This document shows positions 15,222-23,631 of a stretch of 38,371 nt of DNA, piece after piece. The notes beneath the pieces were generated by a model. The model was not told the DNA's origin. It saw only the letters and a list, made by a program, of their open reading frames with translations, and ran no database searches. Within the stretch, counting starts at the first letter, position 1. Each line of letters begins with the position of its first letter. Made by a program: the position numbers and the translations under genes. The stretch lies in contig NZ_JACIIV010000030.1 in NCBI RefSeq assembly GCF_014205635.1, forward strand, positions 1 through 38,371, given 5' to 3'. This DNA comes from Polymorphobacter multimanifer (GTDB taxonomy: Bacteria > Pseudomonadota > Alphaproteobacteria > Sphingomonadales > Sphingomonadaceae).

Positions 15222-16956
15222 GAAAACCCAATCCGCCCGCCCGGGCACGGGCGCCCTGCGCAAGGTGATTGCCGCCGGGCAGCCGCGGCGGCTGGCGATC
15301 GCCTGCGCCATCGGCATCGGGCTTGTCGAGGTGGCGAGCACCCTCGCCTTTCCGGTCATCACCCGCGACATCATCGATGCGGTGACGCGCAGCACGCCGG
15401 GAGTCGGCTCGCTGCTCGCCGACCCGCGTGTCGTGCTGCTCGTCGTCATCCTGCTGGCAGGCGCCGTGTGCGGCGCGGTCTCCAGCTACCTCCTCAGCCG
15501 CGCGGCGCTCCGGGTGACGCGCAACGTCCAGCAATCGCTGTTCGATTCGATGGTCGGCCGGTCGATGCGATTTTTCGATGCCAATGAAAGCGGCGCCCTT
15601 GTCAGCCGTATGGTCAGCGACACGAAATCGGTGTCGCAGCTGCTGACAACCGGCGCGGCGGGCCTCGTCAATGCCGTTGTGCTGCTCGCCGGGTCGGTGG
15701 TGGTGCTGTTGCTGCTCGACACGGCGTTGACGCTCGTCATCTTCGGCATCGTTCTCGGCACCTTTGCGCTGATGATCCCGATGGTGATGCGGCTGGCGGC
15801 AATCAGCAAGGCAATCAACGCCGCCTCGGCACGGGTCAGCTCGGCAGTGGCACGGGTATTCGGTGGTATTCGCCTGGTGAAAGCGGCCACGGCCGAGGCG
15901 ACAGAGCGCACGCGATTGGCGGGCGAGCTGGCTGCAGTCGAGACCGAGGCACGCAAGCTTGCGATGGTCCAGTCGCTGCTCAATCCGGTCAACGGACTGG
16001 CAGTGACGGCTGCGCTGGTGGTGCTTTTCACCTATGGCAGCGCGCGCATCCAGCTCGGCACCCTGTCGGCCGGCACACTGACTGCCTTCATTCTCTACAT
16101 CTTCAATATCGTCGCGCCGCTGATCGCGATCTCGACCTTCATCGCGCAATTCCGCATCGCCCAGGGGTCGGCCGGCGTGCTGGCGGACCTGCTCGTCGCT
16201 GAAATGCCGACGACGGTCCGGGCGGAACGAGCAACCGTGCCGATCGCCGAGGCCCGCGGCGACATCGTCTTCGACGGTATCGGTTTCGACTATGGCGATG
16301 GCGGCGAAGCGCAACCGACGCTGGCGATCGGGCGCATGGTCATTCCAGCCGGAAAGCGCACCGCCATCGTCGGCGCCAGCGGATCCGGCAAATCGACCCT
16401 ACTGGCGCTCATCGAGCGCTTCTACGCGCCGCAGCGAGGTCAGATCACTTGCGGCGGCCATGATATCGCCGATTTCGACCTTGCCGAATGGCGCGGCACC
16501 ATCGGCTATGTTGCCCAGTCGGCGGTGCTGCTGTCAGGGACCATCGCCGACAATATCGGCTATGGCGCCGGCGAGCCCGATCGCGCCCGCGTGCTGGCGG
16601 CGGCCGAGGCGGCCAACGCCCGCGAATTCATCGATCGCCTGCCGGGCGGCATCGACGCTCCGGTTGGCGAGCAGGGCGGGCTGCTGTCGGGTGGCCAGCG
16701 CCAGCGCATCGCCATTGCCCAGGTCTTCTACCGCGATCCGCGTATCCTGTTGCTCGACGAGGCAACCGCCAGTCTCGATCTCGACAATGGCCGGCTTGTG
16801 ATGGCGGCGTTCGAACGGCTGATGGAAGGGCGGACGACGATCATCGTCACCCACCAGCCCGAATTGCTTCGCAACATCGACCGCGTCTTCACCATCAGCC
16901 GCGGCGCGCTCGTTGACGATGACGGCACCCAGGCCATCACCGCAATGGCATCGTAG
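15214..16956 (+). CDS. ABC exporter with fused membrane and ATPase domains, no C39 peptidase
   Basis: This 580-residue half-transporter has six helices in about the first 320 residues and then an ATPase domain. The ATPase carries Walker A GASGSGKST (about 387-395), signature LSGGQRQR (about 491), Walker B ILLLDEATASLD and His in VTHQ. It resembles MsbA/LmrA-like lipid, drug and peptide exporters. Exporters of double-glycine peptides normally carry an N-terminal C39 cysteine peptidase of about 130 residues. Here the helices begin about 30 residues from the start, so that domain is absent. If the Gly-Gly in the peptides is a cleavage site, the protease lies elsewhere. The gene overlaps permease 2 by 8 bases, so it belongs to the same transcript. 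Confidence 0.92.
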   Translation: MSEKTQSARPGTGALRKVIAAGQPRRLAIACAIGIGLVEVASTLAFPVITRDIIDAVTRSTPGVGSLLADPRVVLLVVILLAGAVCGAVSSYLLSRAALRVTRNVQQSLFDSMVGRSMRFFDANESGALVSRMVSDTKSVSQLLTTGAAGLVNAVVLLAGSVVVLLLLDTALTLVIFGIVLGTFALMIPMVMRLAAISKAINAASARVSSAVARVFGGIRLVKAATAEATERTRLAGELAAVETEARKLAMVQSLLNPVNGLAVTAALVVLFTYGSARIQLGTLSAGTLTAFILYIFNIVAPLIAISTFIAQFRIAQGSAGVLADLLVAEMPTTVRAERATVPIAEARGDIVFDGIGFDYGDGGEAQPTLAIGRMVIPAGKRTAIVGASGSGKSTLLALIERFYAPQRGQITCGGHDIADFDLAEWRGTIGYVAQSAVLLSGTIADNIGYGAGEPDRARVLAAAEAANAREFIDRLPGGIDAPVGEQGGLLSGGQRQRIAIAQVFYRDPRILLLDEATASLDLDNGRLVMAAFERLMEGRTTIIVTHQPELLRNIDRVFTISRGALVDDDGTQAITAMAS

Positions 16957-16993
16957 ATCCCGTGAATTCCAACCCTTCGGCAGGAGCTTGACG

Positions 16994-17416
16994 ATGGCCA
17001 TATCACAGCCACCTCCCGGCGCCCCGGTGCTGGATGAAGTCCGTCGCTGGCACCCGGCGCTGGCGATCGCCTATGACGCAAGAGCAGTGCGCGGCCGCGT
17101 CTTCGGCCGGGTCGTCATGACCGATGCCGCCTGGGACATGCTGCTGTTCCTGGCACTCGCGGCGTGCGAACAGCGTGAGGTCACGCTCGGCGATGCGTGC
17201 CAAAGCGCCCACACCTCGCCCAGCACGGCGCTTCGTCAGCTCGACCATCTTTGCGACCGCAAATTGCTGGTGCGCGTGCCGAACCCTGCCGACCGGCGCA
17301 GCCATCTGGTGGCGATCACACCCGCGGGGCTCGGCAAGCTTGTGGAATATCTCGATCGGTTGTCGGCGGCGTCGGCATGGTCGTCGCCATTGGCTGCCTC
17401 TGTTGTCCTGGCTTGA
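16994..17416 (+). CDS. MarR-type winged-helix transcriptional regulator
   Basis: This 140-residue protein has a winged-helix region with TLGDACQSAHTSPSTALRQL (recognition helix), RKLLVR, and the MarR wing signature PADRRSHLVAITPAG. An AGGAG site precedes the ATG at 16994; an earlier in-frame start would run back into the exporter gene. It has an N-terminal extension with RGRVFGRVVMTDAAWDMLLF, the first dimer helix. MarR proteins usually repress neighbouring efflux or stress genes and respond to small molecules. Its place at the end of the transporter operon suggests control of the peptide/export cluster; the ligand is unknown. Confidence 0.85.
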   Translation: MAISQPPPGAPVLDEVRRWHPALAIAYDARAVRGRVFGRVVMTDAAWDMLLFLALAACEQREVTLGDACQSAHTSPSTALRQLDHLCDRKLLVRVPNPADRRSHLVAITPAGLGKLVEYLDRLSAASAWSSPLAASVVLA

Positions 17417-17423
17417 AGGGGAA

Positions 17424-17819
17424 ATGAAGATGATGGACACGATCTCGCGCAACATGAACTCGACGATGTTCTTGCGACTGCTTCTGATCGCCGGCGTGAT
17501 CGAGACAACCTATCTGATAGGGTTGTTCGAGCGTCGGATGGCAGTCGACGGATTGGCGATGGCGCTTGCCTTTACCATCGTCATACCGTGGGTGCCCTAT
17601 GCCCTGGGGTGGGCGGTGGTGACTTGGCGCAGCCGCATCGCCGCCGCTATCCTCGTCGCGCTGACGGCTCTCGCCTGGGTCGCTGGCGTTGCCATCGGCA
17701 CGGCGAACTGGTTCGACGACGCTGTTCTTCTCGTCGGCGCGCTGGCGACCATCTTTCAAACGCTGGCAACACTGATGCTGCTTTCACCGGCGGGGCGGAC
17801 CTGGATGGAGCGCCGCTGA
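17424..17819 (+). CDS. Small four-helix membrane protein
   Basis: This 131-residue protein has hydrophobic segments at about 15-33, 42-65, 72-92 and 98-120 and short charged ends. I do not recognise the family. An AAGGGGAAA site lies just before the ATG at 17424; in-frame ATGs at 17433 or 17436 are also possible. It sits 7 bases after the MarR gene and closes the peptide/export operon. A self-protection (immunity) role would fit a membrane-active peptide system, since many bacteriocin immunity proteins are small multi-helix membrane proteins. This is context-based inference only. Confidence 0.75.
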   Translation: MKMMDTISRNMNSTMFLRLLLIAGVIETTYLIGLFERRMAVDGLAMALAFTIVIPWVPYALGWAVVTWRSRIAAAILVALTALAWVAGVAIGTANWFDDAVLLVGALATIFQTLATLMLLSPAGRTWMERR

Positions 17820-17836
17820 AGGCCTCCGCAAGGCCT
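17820..17836 (+). terminator. Weak hairpin at the end of the peptide/export operon
   Basis: AGGCC and GGCCT form a 5-bp stem immediately after the last stop codon. A second hairpin (TCTGCC/GGCAGA, 17909-17926) follows. Neither has a T-run, so the operon end is not firmly marked. The remaining DNA to the tRNA (17837-18016) shows no gene that I can support. Confidence 0.3.
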
Positions 17837-18016
17837 GGCCATGGTGAGCATCCGCCGAGGGGCAATGGAAAGTATGGACTGCCGAGAATCGCCTGAATTG
17901 CCAATCAATCTGCCAGAAGCGGCAGATCACCCCGCACTGAGACCAAATGCGGGACGGTGGCAAACGGGCCGCTAAATAACCGAAGATAATCAAGATTCTG
18001 TCTTGAAACGCCTGGA

Positions 18017-18086
18017 TGCCCCGCGAGGATTCGAACCTCGATAAACGGAATCAGAATCCGGTGTCTTACCATTAGACGACGGGGCA
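18017..18086 (-). tRNA. tRNA-Gln (anticodon CTG)
   Basis: Read on the minus strand, the 70-base gene has acceptor arms TGCCCCG and CGGGGCA and a D-arm with TAATGGTAAGAC. The anticodon loop is TTCTGAT with anticodon CTG, and the T-arm is CGAGG-TTCGAAT-CCTCG. The anticodon, the CCGGATTCTGATTCCG core and the T-arm closely resemble other bacterial glutamine tRNAs. The 3' CCA is not encoded. The outermost anticodon-stem pair is C opposite T, a mismatch, leaving a 4-bp stem. The gene lies between the peptide/export operon and the ppx gene. Confidence 0.95.
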
Positions 18087-18239
18087 GCACGCACGTGCCA
18101 CCAGGGCAGGGCGTCCGCATAGGCAGCTGCGCCGCCCAAGTCAATTCCTGTCGATTTGCGCTTTCATGACGCTGCGGCTAATCTGGCTTCAGGTTCCGCC
18201 TCGGCCCAAGTCGTTGCGGTGAAAACAGGACGAACGACA

Positions 18240-19361
18240 ATGGCGGCCGAAGCCGACCCTTTTGCGCCCCCCGGCGCACCTCCCCCGCATTCGTCGACCC
18301 CACGCTGGGGCCGCGCCCCGCAATACCGCCGCGGTCGAACCTATGGCGCGCTCGACCTCGGCACCAACAATTGTCGGCTGCTGATCGCCCGCCCAGGCCC
18401 CGACGGCTTTGTGGTCGTCGATGCCTTTTCGCGCGTCGTGCGGCTGGGCGAGGGCCTGATGGAGGCCGGGCGCTTGTCCGACGCCGCGATGGACCGCACC
18501 GTGGAAGCGCTTGCCGCCTGTGCCGAAAAACTGGCGCGCCGCGATGTCCGCCTCACCCGCAATGTCGCCACCGAGGCATGCCGCCGCGCTGCCAATGGCC
18601 CGCGCTTTGTCGACCGGGTGTTCAACGAGACCGGCATCGCGCTCGACGTCATCTCGGCGGCCGAAGAGGCGCGGCTGGCGGTGCTGGGCTGCCACACGCT
18701 CATCGACCCCGATGGCCCGCCGGCGCTGGTGTTCGACATCGGCGGCGGCTCCAGCGAGCTGATGCTGGTGGCGCCGGTGCGCCCCGAAGACAGGGGCGAC
18801 GGCGAAGAGCCGCGGATCCTCGATTGGGTGAGCCTGCCCTGGGGAGTGGTGAGCCTGGCCGAAACCGAGCCTTCAGCGCTCGATGCCGCCGGCCGGGCGG
18901 AGGCCTATGCCCGCATGCTGAGCTGTGTGGCAGCCCCCCTCGATGCCTTTCGGGAGCGGATCGCGGCGCATGGCGTTTCGCAGGTGCAGCTGCTCGGCAC
19001 GTCGGGCACCATCACCACGCTGGCGAGCGTCGAACTCGGTCTGCGCGGCTATGACCGGCGGCAGGTCGATGGCTGCGCGATCGATACCGTTCCGCTGCTT
19101 TCGCTTTGCCGCACCATTGCCGGGCAGAGCGTTGCCGAGCGCGCTCGCATCGCGTGCATCGGGCCCGACCGGGCCGAGCTGATCGTTGCGGGCTGCGCCA
19201 TTCTCGATGCCATCCTGTCGCGCTGGGCATCTGCCGACGCCAGCTCGGGCGAAGTCGTCCGGGTGGCTGACCGCGGCATCCGCGAGGGAATCCTGCGGAC
19301 GCTGATGATGCGCGATGGCGCCTGGGGGATTTCCGGGAACCAGCCCGGAACACACGCATGA
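18240..19361 (+). CDS. ppx: Ppx/GppA family exopolyphosphatase
   Basis: This 373-residue cytoplasmic phosphatase of the actin-like ATPase fold hydrolyses polyphosphate ends or pppGpp. Motifs are ALDLGTNNCRLLIA (about 37-50), a strand-turn with NVATEACRRAANG, and the phosphate loop VFDIGGGSSELML (about 164-176). It lacks the C-terminal HD-type domain of the long E. coli enzymes, which is common in alphaproteobacteria. I chose the ATG at 18240; upstream in-frame codons back to 18156 lack a ribosome site and read like non-coding sequence. The gene overlaps rlmE by 4 bases, a common ppx-rlmE arrangement. Confidence 0.93.
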   Translation: MAAEADPFAPPGAPPPHSSTPRWGRAPQYRRGRTYGALDLGTNNCRLLIARPGPDGFVVVDAFSRVVRLGEGLMEAGRLSDAAMDRTVEALAACAEKLARRDVRLTRNVATEACRRAANGPRFVDRVFNETGIALDVISAAEEARLAVLGCHTLIDPDGPPALVFDIGGGSSELMLVAPVRPEDRGDGEEPRILDWVSLPWGVVSLAETEPSALDAAGRAEAYARMLSCVAAPLDAFRERIAAHGVSQVQLLGTSGTITTLASVELGLRGYDRRQVDGCAIDTVPLLSLCRTIAGQSVAERARIACIGPDRAELIVAGCAILDAILSRWASADASSGEVVRVADRGIREGILRTLMMRDGAWGISGNQPGTHA

Positions 19362-20077
19362 CAACCCCGACCGGGCCGACCGGCCGGTCCCGCGGCGGCA
19401 AGGTGCGGGTGAAGACCGCCAAGCGGCGCACGACATCGAGCAACCAGTGGCTCGAACGGCAATTGAACGACCCCTATGTCACCGCCGCCAAGGCGGCCGG
19501 GTATCGCAGCCGCGCGGCGTTCAAGCTCAAGGAACTCGACGAGCAGTTCAACCTCCTCGGCCAGGTCGAGCGCGTGCTCGACCTGGGGGCCGCACCCGGC
19601 GGCTGGTGCCAGATCGTCAGGGCGCGGCGGCCGCGGGCGGTGGTGGTGGGGATCGACCTGCTGCCGATCGAGCCGATGGCCGGCGTGACATTCTTCGAAA
19701 AGGACATCCTCGACGACGATGCCGAGGCCGTGCTCCGCGAGGCACTGGGGGGCGCCGCCGACCTGGTGATGAGCGACATGGCCGCCAACACCGTGGGCCA
19801 CAAGGCCACCGACCATCTGCGTACCATGGGTCTCATCGAGGCGGGGCTCGACATGGCGGGGCGCATTCTCCGGCCGGGCGGCGCGTTTGTGGCCAAGGTG
19901 CTCGCGGGCGGCGGCGATGGCGCGCTCACGGCGCTGCTCCGCAAGCAGTTTCTGAGCGTGAAGCATGTCAAGCCGCCGGCCAGCCGCAAAGGGTCGAGTG
20001 AATGGTATGTGGTGGCGCAGGGATTCAAGGGGGTTGCAGCACCTCCTGTGGCAGAATCGACGATCGAAGGGGCTTGA
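19358..20077 (+). CDS. rlmE: 23S rRNA 2'-O-ribose methyltransferase RlmE (FtsJ/RrmJ)
   Basis: This 239-residue enzyme methylates the ribose of U2552 (E. coli numbering) in 23S rRNA using SAM. The KDKE catalytic set is visible: Lys56 in AAFKLKEL, Asp140 in LVMSDMAAN, Lys180 in FVAKVL and Glu215 in SSEWYVV. The SAM loop is VLDLGAAPGGWCQ (73-85). The N-terminal 35 residues are a basic extension, as in other alphaproteobacterial copies. It starts within the end of ppx. Confidence 0.96.
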   Translation: MTTPTGPTGRSRGGKVRVKTAKRRTTSSNQWLERQLNDPYVTAAKAAGYRSRAAFKLKELDEQFNLLGQVERVLDLGAAPGGWCQIVRARRPRAVVVGIDLLPIEPMAGVTFFEKDILDDDAEAVLREALGGAADLVMSDMAANTVGHKATDHLRTMGLIEAGLDMAGRILRPGGAFVAKVLAGGGDGALTALLRKQFLSVKHVKPPASRKGSSEWYVVAQGFKGVAAPPVAESTIEGA

Positions 20078-20128
20078 GTGCGCTGCCGGTCGCTGGCAAG
20101 CAGCACATGCACAACAAGGGAAGATTGC

Positions 20129-21103
20129 ATGACAGCGCGGCAGCCGGCCGAATGGGCGCGGCACAAAGCGACATGGACGGCATTCCCCTCGCACCCCGAG
20201 CTTTGGGAAGACGACCTGGCGCCGGCGCAGGCCGAAGTCGCCGCCCTGGTGCGCGCCGTGGCAAAGCATGAGCGGGTGGAACTGCTCGTCGCCAATGCCG
20301 CCGCCGAGGCGCAGGCGCGGTCGATGCTGGCGGGCGCCGATGTCGGTTTCCATCATTATGGCTTCGGAGACATCTGGCTGCGCGATACGGGCCCGCTGTT
20401 CATGACCTCGCCGGCGGGGCAGGCGGCGGCGGGATTCCGCTTCAATGGCTGGGGCGGCAAGTACACCCTCGCCGGCGATGACGGCGTGGCGGCCTATGTG
20501 GCGGGGCAGGCGGGGGTGCCGCTGGCGCGCCATGGCTGGGTGCTGGAGGGTGGCGCCATTGATGTCGATGGCTCGGGACTGGCGGTCACCACCGAGCAGT
20601 GCCTGCTCAACCCCAACCGCAACCCGCGCATGGATCAGGCCGAGATCGAATCGCACCTGCGCCGCGATCTGGGCATCGATGAAATCCTCTGGCTCGGCGA
20701 AGGGCTCGAGGGCGACCATACCGATGGCCATGTCGACAATCTGGCGCGCTTCGTCGGCCCGCGGAAGCTGGCATTGCCGGCCCCCACGACCGATGATCCC
20801 AACCGGGCGGTGCTGGTCGATGCGCATGACCGCGCGCGCGATTTCGGGCTCGAGGTGGTGCTCATCCCGAGCGTCGGCCGCTATGAGCGGGACGGCGAGC
20901 TGGTGCCGGCGAGCCATATGAATTTCTACATCTGCAACGGGCTGGTGGTGGTGCCGACCTATGGGGTGGCGTCGGACGCGGCTGCAGTGGCGGCGATCCG
21001 CGCGTGCTTTCCGGGCCGGGAGACCATCGGGCTGCGTGCCGATTTCATCCTGACCGGCGGTGGCTCGTTCCACTGCATCACCCAGCAGCAGCCGGAGGCC
21101 TGA
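20129..21103 (+). CDS. aguA: Agmatine deiminase
   Basis: This 324-residue enzyme hydrolyses agmatine to N-carbamoylputrescine and ammonia. It has the guanidine-group-modifying fold: WLRDTGP near residue 88, EGGAIDVDG, the catalytic His motif EGDHTDGHVDN, and the nucleophile Cys316 in GGGSFHCITQQ at the C-terminus. I chose the ATG at 20129 because it follows an AAGGGA site and matches the family start, TARQPAEWA-H. It is followed after one base by aguB, giving a complete two-step route to putrescine. Confidence 0.95.
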   Translation: MTARQPAEWARHKATWTAFPSHPELWEDDLAPAQAEVAALVRAVAKHERVELLVANAAAEAQARSMLAGADVGFHHYGFGDIWLRDTGPLFMTSPAGQAAAGFRFNGWGGKYTLAGDDGVAAYVAGQAGVPLARHGWVLEGGAIDVDGSGLAVTTEQCLLNPNRNPRMDQAEIESHLRRDLGIDEILWLGEGLEGDHTDGHVDNLARFVGPRKLALPAPTTDDPNRAVLVDAHDRARDFGLEVVLIPSVGRYERDGELVPASHMNFYICNGLVVVPTYGVASDAAAVAAIRACFPGRETIGLRADFILTGGGSFHCITQQQPEA

Positions 21104-21104
21104 G

Positions 21105-21968
21105 ATGCGCGAAATCGTGGCGGCAGGGCTGCAGCTCGGTTTTTCGGGCGTGCGCGATGCCGATATCGCCCACACCGCTGTGGCCGTGCGCGCGGCGGCA
21201 GCGGCAGGGGCGCAGCTGATCCTGCCGCCCGAGCTTTTCGAAGGCCATTATTTCTGCCGGCACGAGGATGAGGGGCTTTTCGCAAACGCCCTGCCGCTGG
21301 GCGAGCATCCGGCAGTGGCGGCGATGCGCGAAGTGGCGCTGGAGACGAAGACCTTCATCCCGTGCAGCTTCTTCGAGCGCGACGGGCCGCATCATTACAA
21401 CAGCCTGGCGATGATCGACGATGGCGGCAATGTGCTGGGCGTCTATCGCAAGAGCCATATTCCCGACGGGCCGGGCTATGAGGAGAAATTCTATTTCCGC
21501 CCCGGTAATACCGGCTTCAAGGTGTGGCCCACACGCCTCGGCGTGATCGGCGTCGGCATCTGCTGGGACCAATGGTACCCCGAAACAACGCGGACGATGA
21601 TGCTGATGGGGGCGGAGATCCTGCTCTACCCCACCGCCATCGGCTCCGAGCCGCATGACCCGGGTCTCGACACAAGGCGGATGTGGCGCCGCGCGATGCA
21701 GGGCCATGCGGTGAGCAATGTCGTGCCGGTCGTGGCGTGCAACCGGGTCGGCGTCGAAGAGGCCGGCACCCCGCATGAACAGGCCTTCTACGGCACCAGC
21801 TTCATCGCCGACCAGCGCGGGGACATTGTGTCCGAACTCGACGACCGCGAGGAGGGGCATGTGATCGGCCGCTTCGACCTCGATCTGACGGCGCGTCACC
21901 GCGCGGCCTTCGGCTTCTTCCGCGATCGGCGGCCGGAGCTTTATGCGCGGCTGGCGCAGGATATCTGA
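21105..21968 (+). CDS. aguB: N-carbamoylputrescine amidase
   Basis: This 287-residue nitrilase-superfamily enzyme converts N-carbamoylputrescine to putrescine, CO2 and ammonia. The Glu-Lys-Cys triad is clear: Glu43 in LPPELFEGHYFC, Lys116 in YRKSHIPDGPGY and Cys153 in GICWDQWYPE. The PPELFEG and FYFRPGNTGF wording is characteristic of AguB rather than other amidases. It acts directly on the aguA product and is almost certainly co-transcribed with it. Confidence 0.96.
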   Translation: MREIVAAGLQLGFSGVRDADIAHTAVAVRAAAAAGAQLILPPELFEGHYFCRHEDEGLFANALPLGEHPAVAAMREVALETKTFIPCSFFERDGPHHYNSLAMIDDGGNVLGVYRKSHIPDGPGYEEKFYFRPGNTGFKVWPTRLGVIGVGICWDQWYPETTRTMMLMGAEILLYPTAIGSEPHDPGLDTRRMWRRAMQGHAVSNVVPVVACNRVGVEEAGTPHEQAFYGTSFIADQRGDIVSELDDREEGHVIGRFDLDLTARHRAAFGFFRDRRPELYARLAQDI

Positions 21969-21986
21969 CCGGAAGATGGGGGCGAC

Positions 21987-23303
21987 ATGACCGCAGCGGC
22001 TGCCGCCGAGCCGCCATACCCGAGCCGCCCGCGCGCCTGGGGGGTGGTGCTGATCCTGTTCGCGACCGCCGTGCTCGCCTATACCGACCGGCAGGTGCTG
22101 AGCCTGCTTGTCGATCCGATCCGCGCCGATCTCGGCATTTCGGACACGCAGATCAGCCTGCTCCTCGGCTTCGCCTTTGCGCTCATCTACGGCATCGCCG
22201 GCATTCCGCTGGGCTTCCTGGCCGACCGCAGTTCGCGGCGCAACCTCATCGTGGCGGGGGTGGCGATCTGGAGTGTCGGCACGCTGGCGTGCGCGGTCGC
22301 ACCCTCGTTCGAGATGCTGTTTGCCGCGCGTATCATCGTCGGGCTGGGGGAGGCGGTGCTGTCCCCGGCGGCGATCTCGATGATCAGCGATCATTTTCCG
22401 CCGCACCGGCGCGGCTTTGCGGTGGGGGTGTTCTTCACCGGCATCGCCGTGGGCGTGGGCGGCTCGATTCTAATCGGCGGCGCGGTGCTCGATCTGGTGC
22501 GCGCCGGGCTGTTTGCCGGCACCGCGGTGGCGGACTGGCCGCAATGGCGGCTGGTGCTGCTCGCGGTGGGGCTGCCGAGTTTGCTCTGGGCTCTGGTGCT
22601 GCTGTGGGTGAAGGAGCCGGTGCGCCGCTTCGACCAGCTCGAGCAGGCGGGTGCCATTGCGAGCAAGGGGACGGGCGAAAGCCGGCTGCTGCCGCTGCTG
22701 CTGTCGCTGGTGCCGGTGCTGCTGGTGGTGGCCACGGCCTCGATGGTCGACAATGCGGTGGGCGCCTGGGCGCCATCCTTGCTCATCCGCCAGTTCGGGA
22801 TGGATCCAGCGCGGGTGGGGGTCGATCTCGGGCTGCTGCTGATGCTCGGCTATGGCGGCGGCATGCTGGCGGGCGGGGCTCTGGCGGACCGGATGGCGCA
22901 ACTCCGCGGCCCGCGCGGCAAGATCGAGCTATGCGCGGTTGCCGTGCTCGCCACGCTGCCGGCGGCGCTGCTCATCAACAGCGGCAGTGCACAGGGCGTG
23001 ATGATCGCGGTGCCGGTGTATTTCGCGCTGTCGGCGGTGGTGACGGCATCGGGGCTTTCGGCGATCCTCGACGCGACGCCCAACCGGATGCGCGGGCAGG
23101 TGATGGCGGTGAGCTTTTTCCTCAACGTCGCCATCGGCGGTGGCTTCGGGCCCACGGCGGTGGCACTTTCAGGGACCCATGTGTTCGGCGAAGCGGCCGG
23201 TCTGGGGCCGGCGATCAGCTTCACTGTCGTCCTGAGCTATGTGGTGGCGGGGCTGGTGCTGCTGCCGGGGATCGTGCGACGCTGGAGACCCGCTCATGGA
23301 TGA
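21987..23303 (+). CDS. MFS transporter (spinster-like)
   Basis: This 438-residue protein has 12 predicted helices. It shows the MFS loop signature GFLADRSSRRNLIVAGVAIWS after helix 2, a YTDRQVLSLLVDPIRADLGI start typical of the spinster-like/hexuronate branch, and GLGEAVLSPAAISMISD in helices 4-5. An insertion of about 15 residues follows in the first-half loop. The ATG lies 18 bases after aguB, so a polyamine- or agmatine-related substrate is tempting, but sequence alone does not set the substrate. Confidence 0.9.
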   Translation: MTAAAAAEPPYPSRPRAWGVVLILFATAVLAYTDRQVLSLLVDPIRADLGISDTQISLLLGFAFALIYGIAGIPLGFLADRSSRRNLIVAGVAIWSVGTLACAVAPSFEMLFAARIIVGLGEAVLSPAAISMISDHFPPHRRGFAVGVFFTGIAVGVGGSILIGGAVLDLVRAGLFAGTAVADWPQWRLVLLAVGLPSLLWALVLLWVKEPVRRFDQLEQAGAIASKGTGESRLLPLLLSLVPVLLVVATASMVDNAVGAWAPSLLIRQFGMDPARVGVDLGLLLMLGYGGGMLAGGALADRMAQLRGPRGKIELCAVAVLATLPAALLINSGSAQGVMIAVPVYFALSAVVTASGLSAILDATPNRMRGQVMAVSFFLNVAIGGGFGPTAVALSGTHVFGEAAGLGPAISFTVVLSYVVAGLVLLPGIVRRWRPAHG

Positions 23304-23631
23304 CAGTTTCGAGCTCTACGACCTGCGCGTCGAGGTTGTCGCGCCCGAGGGGGCGAAGCTCTGGTGCTCGGCAAAGCCCGGGGACTGGTTCGAGCTGCGC
23401 GGCGAGAGCCTGTACCTGCCGGAAGGGCAGGGGTTCTCGATCTATTCGCTGGCGGCGGTGTTGCCGCTGCTCGCCGCCAGGCAGCGCGCCAATCACCCCA
23501 ATGACTGGATGAGCACCGATTCCGAAATCGCCTGCCCCGATCCGGCGTGCCCCTCGCGGCTGCGGATCACGCGGCTCGGGCTGCGGCGTTTTCGCCATTC
23601 CGACGTGACTGCAACCGAAAGGCCGAAATGA
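23296..23631 (+). CDS. TIGR04076-like small protein
   Basis: This 111-residue protein resembles the TIGR04076 family of unknown function, with YDLRVEVV at the start, GDWFELRGESLYLPEGQGFS, SLAAVLPLLAARQR and CPDPACPSRLRITR. The last segment places two Cys residues close together (CPDPAC), compatible with metal binding. It overlaps the MFS gene by 8 bases and the next aldo/keto reductase by 4. Partners of this family are often reductases, which matches the context, but no role is proven. Confidence 0.8.
   Translation: MDDSFELYDLRVEVVAPEGAKLWCSAKPGDWFELRGESLYLPEGQGFSIYSLAAVLPLLAARQRANHPNDWMSTDSEIACPDPACPSRLRITRLGLRRFRHSDVTATERPK

Noticed and set aside
15214-16956. Calling the exporter a bacteriocin-processing (C39) transporter
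   Set aside because: The membrane helices start about 30 residues from the N-terminus, leaving no room for the peptidase domain.
19049-21175. A 708-codon minus-strand frame
   Set aside because: It is antisense to the ppx end, rlmE and aguA, which all show intact active-site residues.
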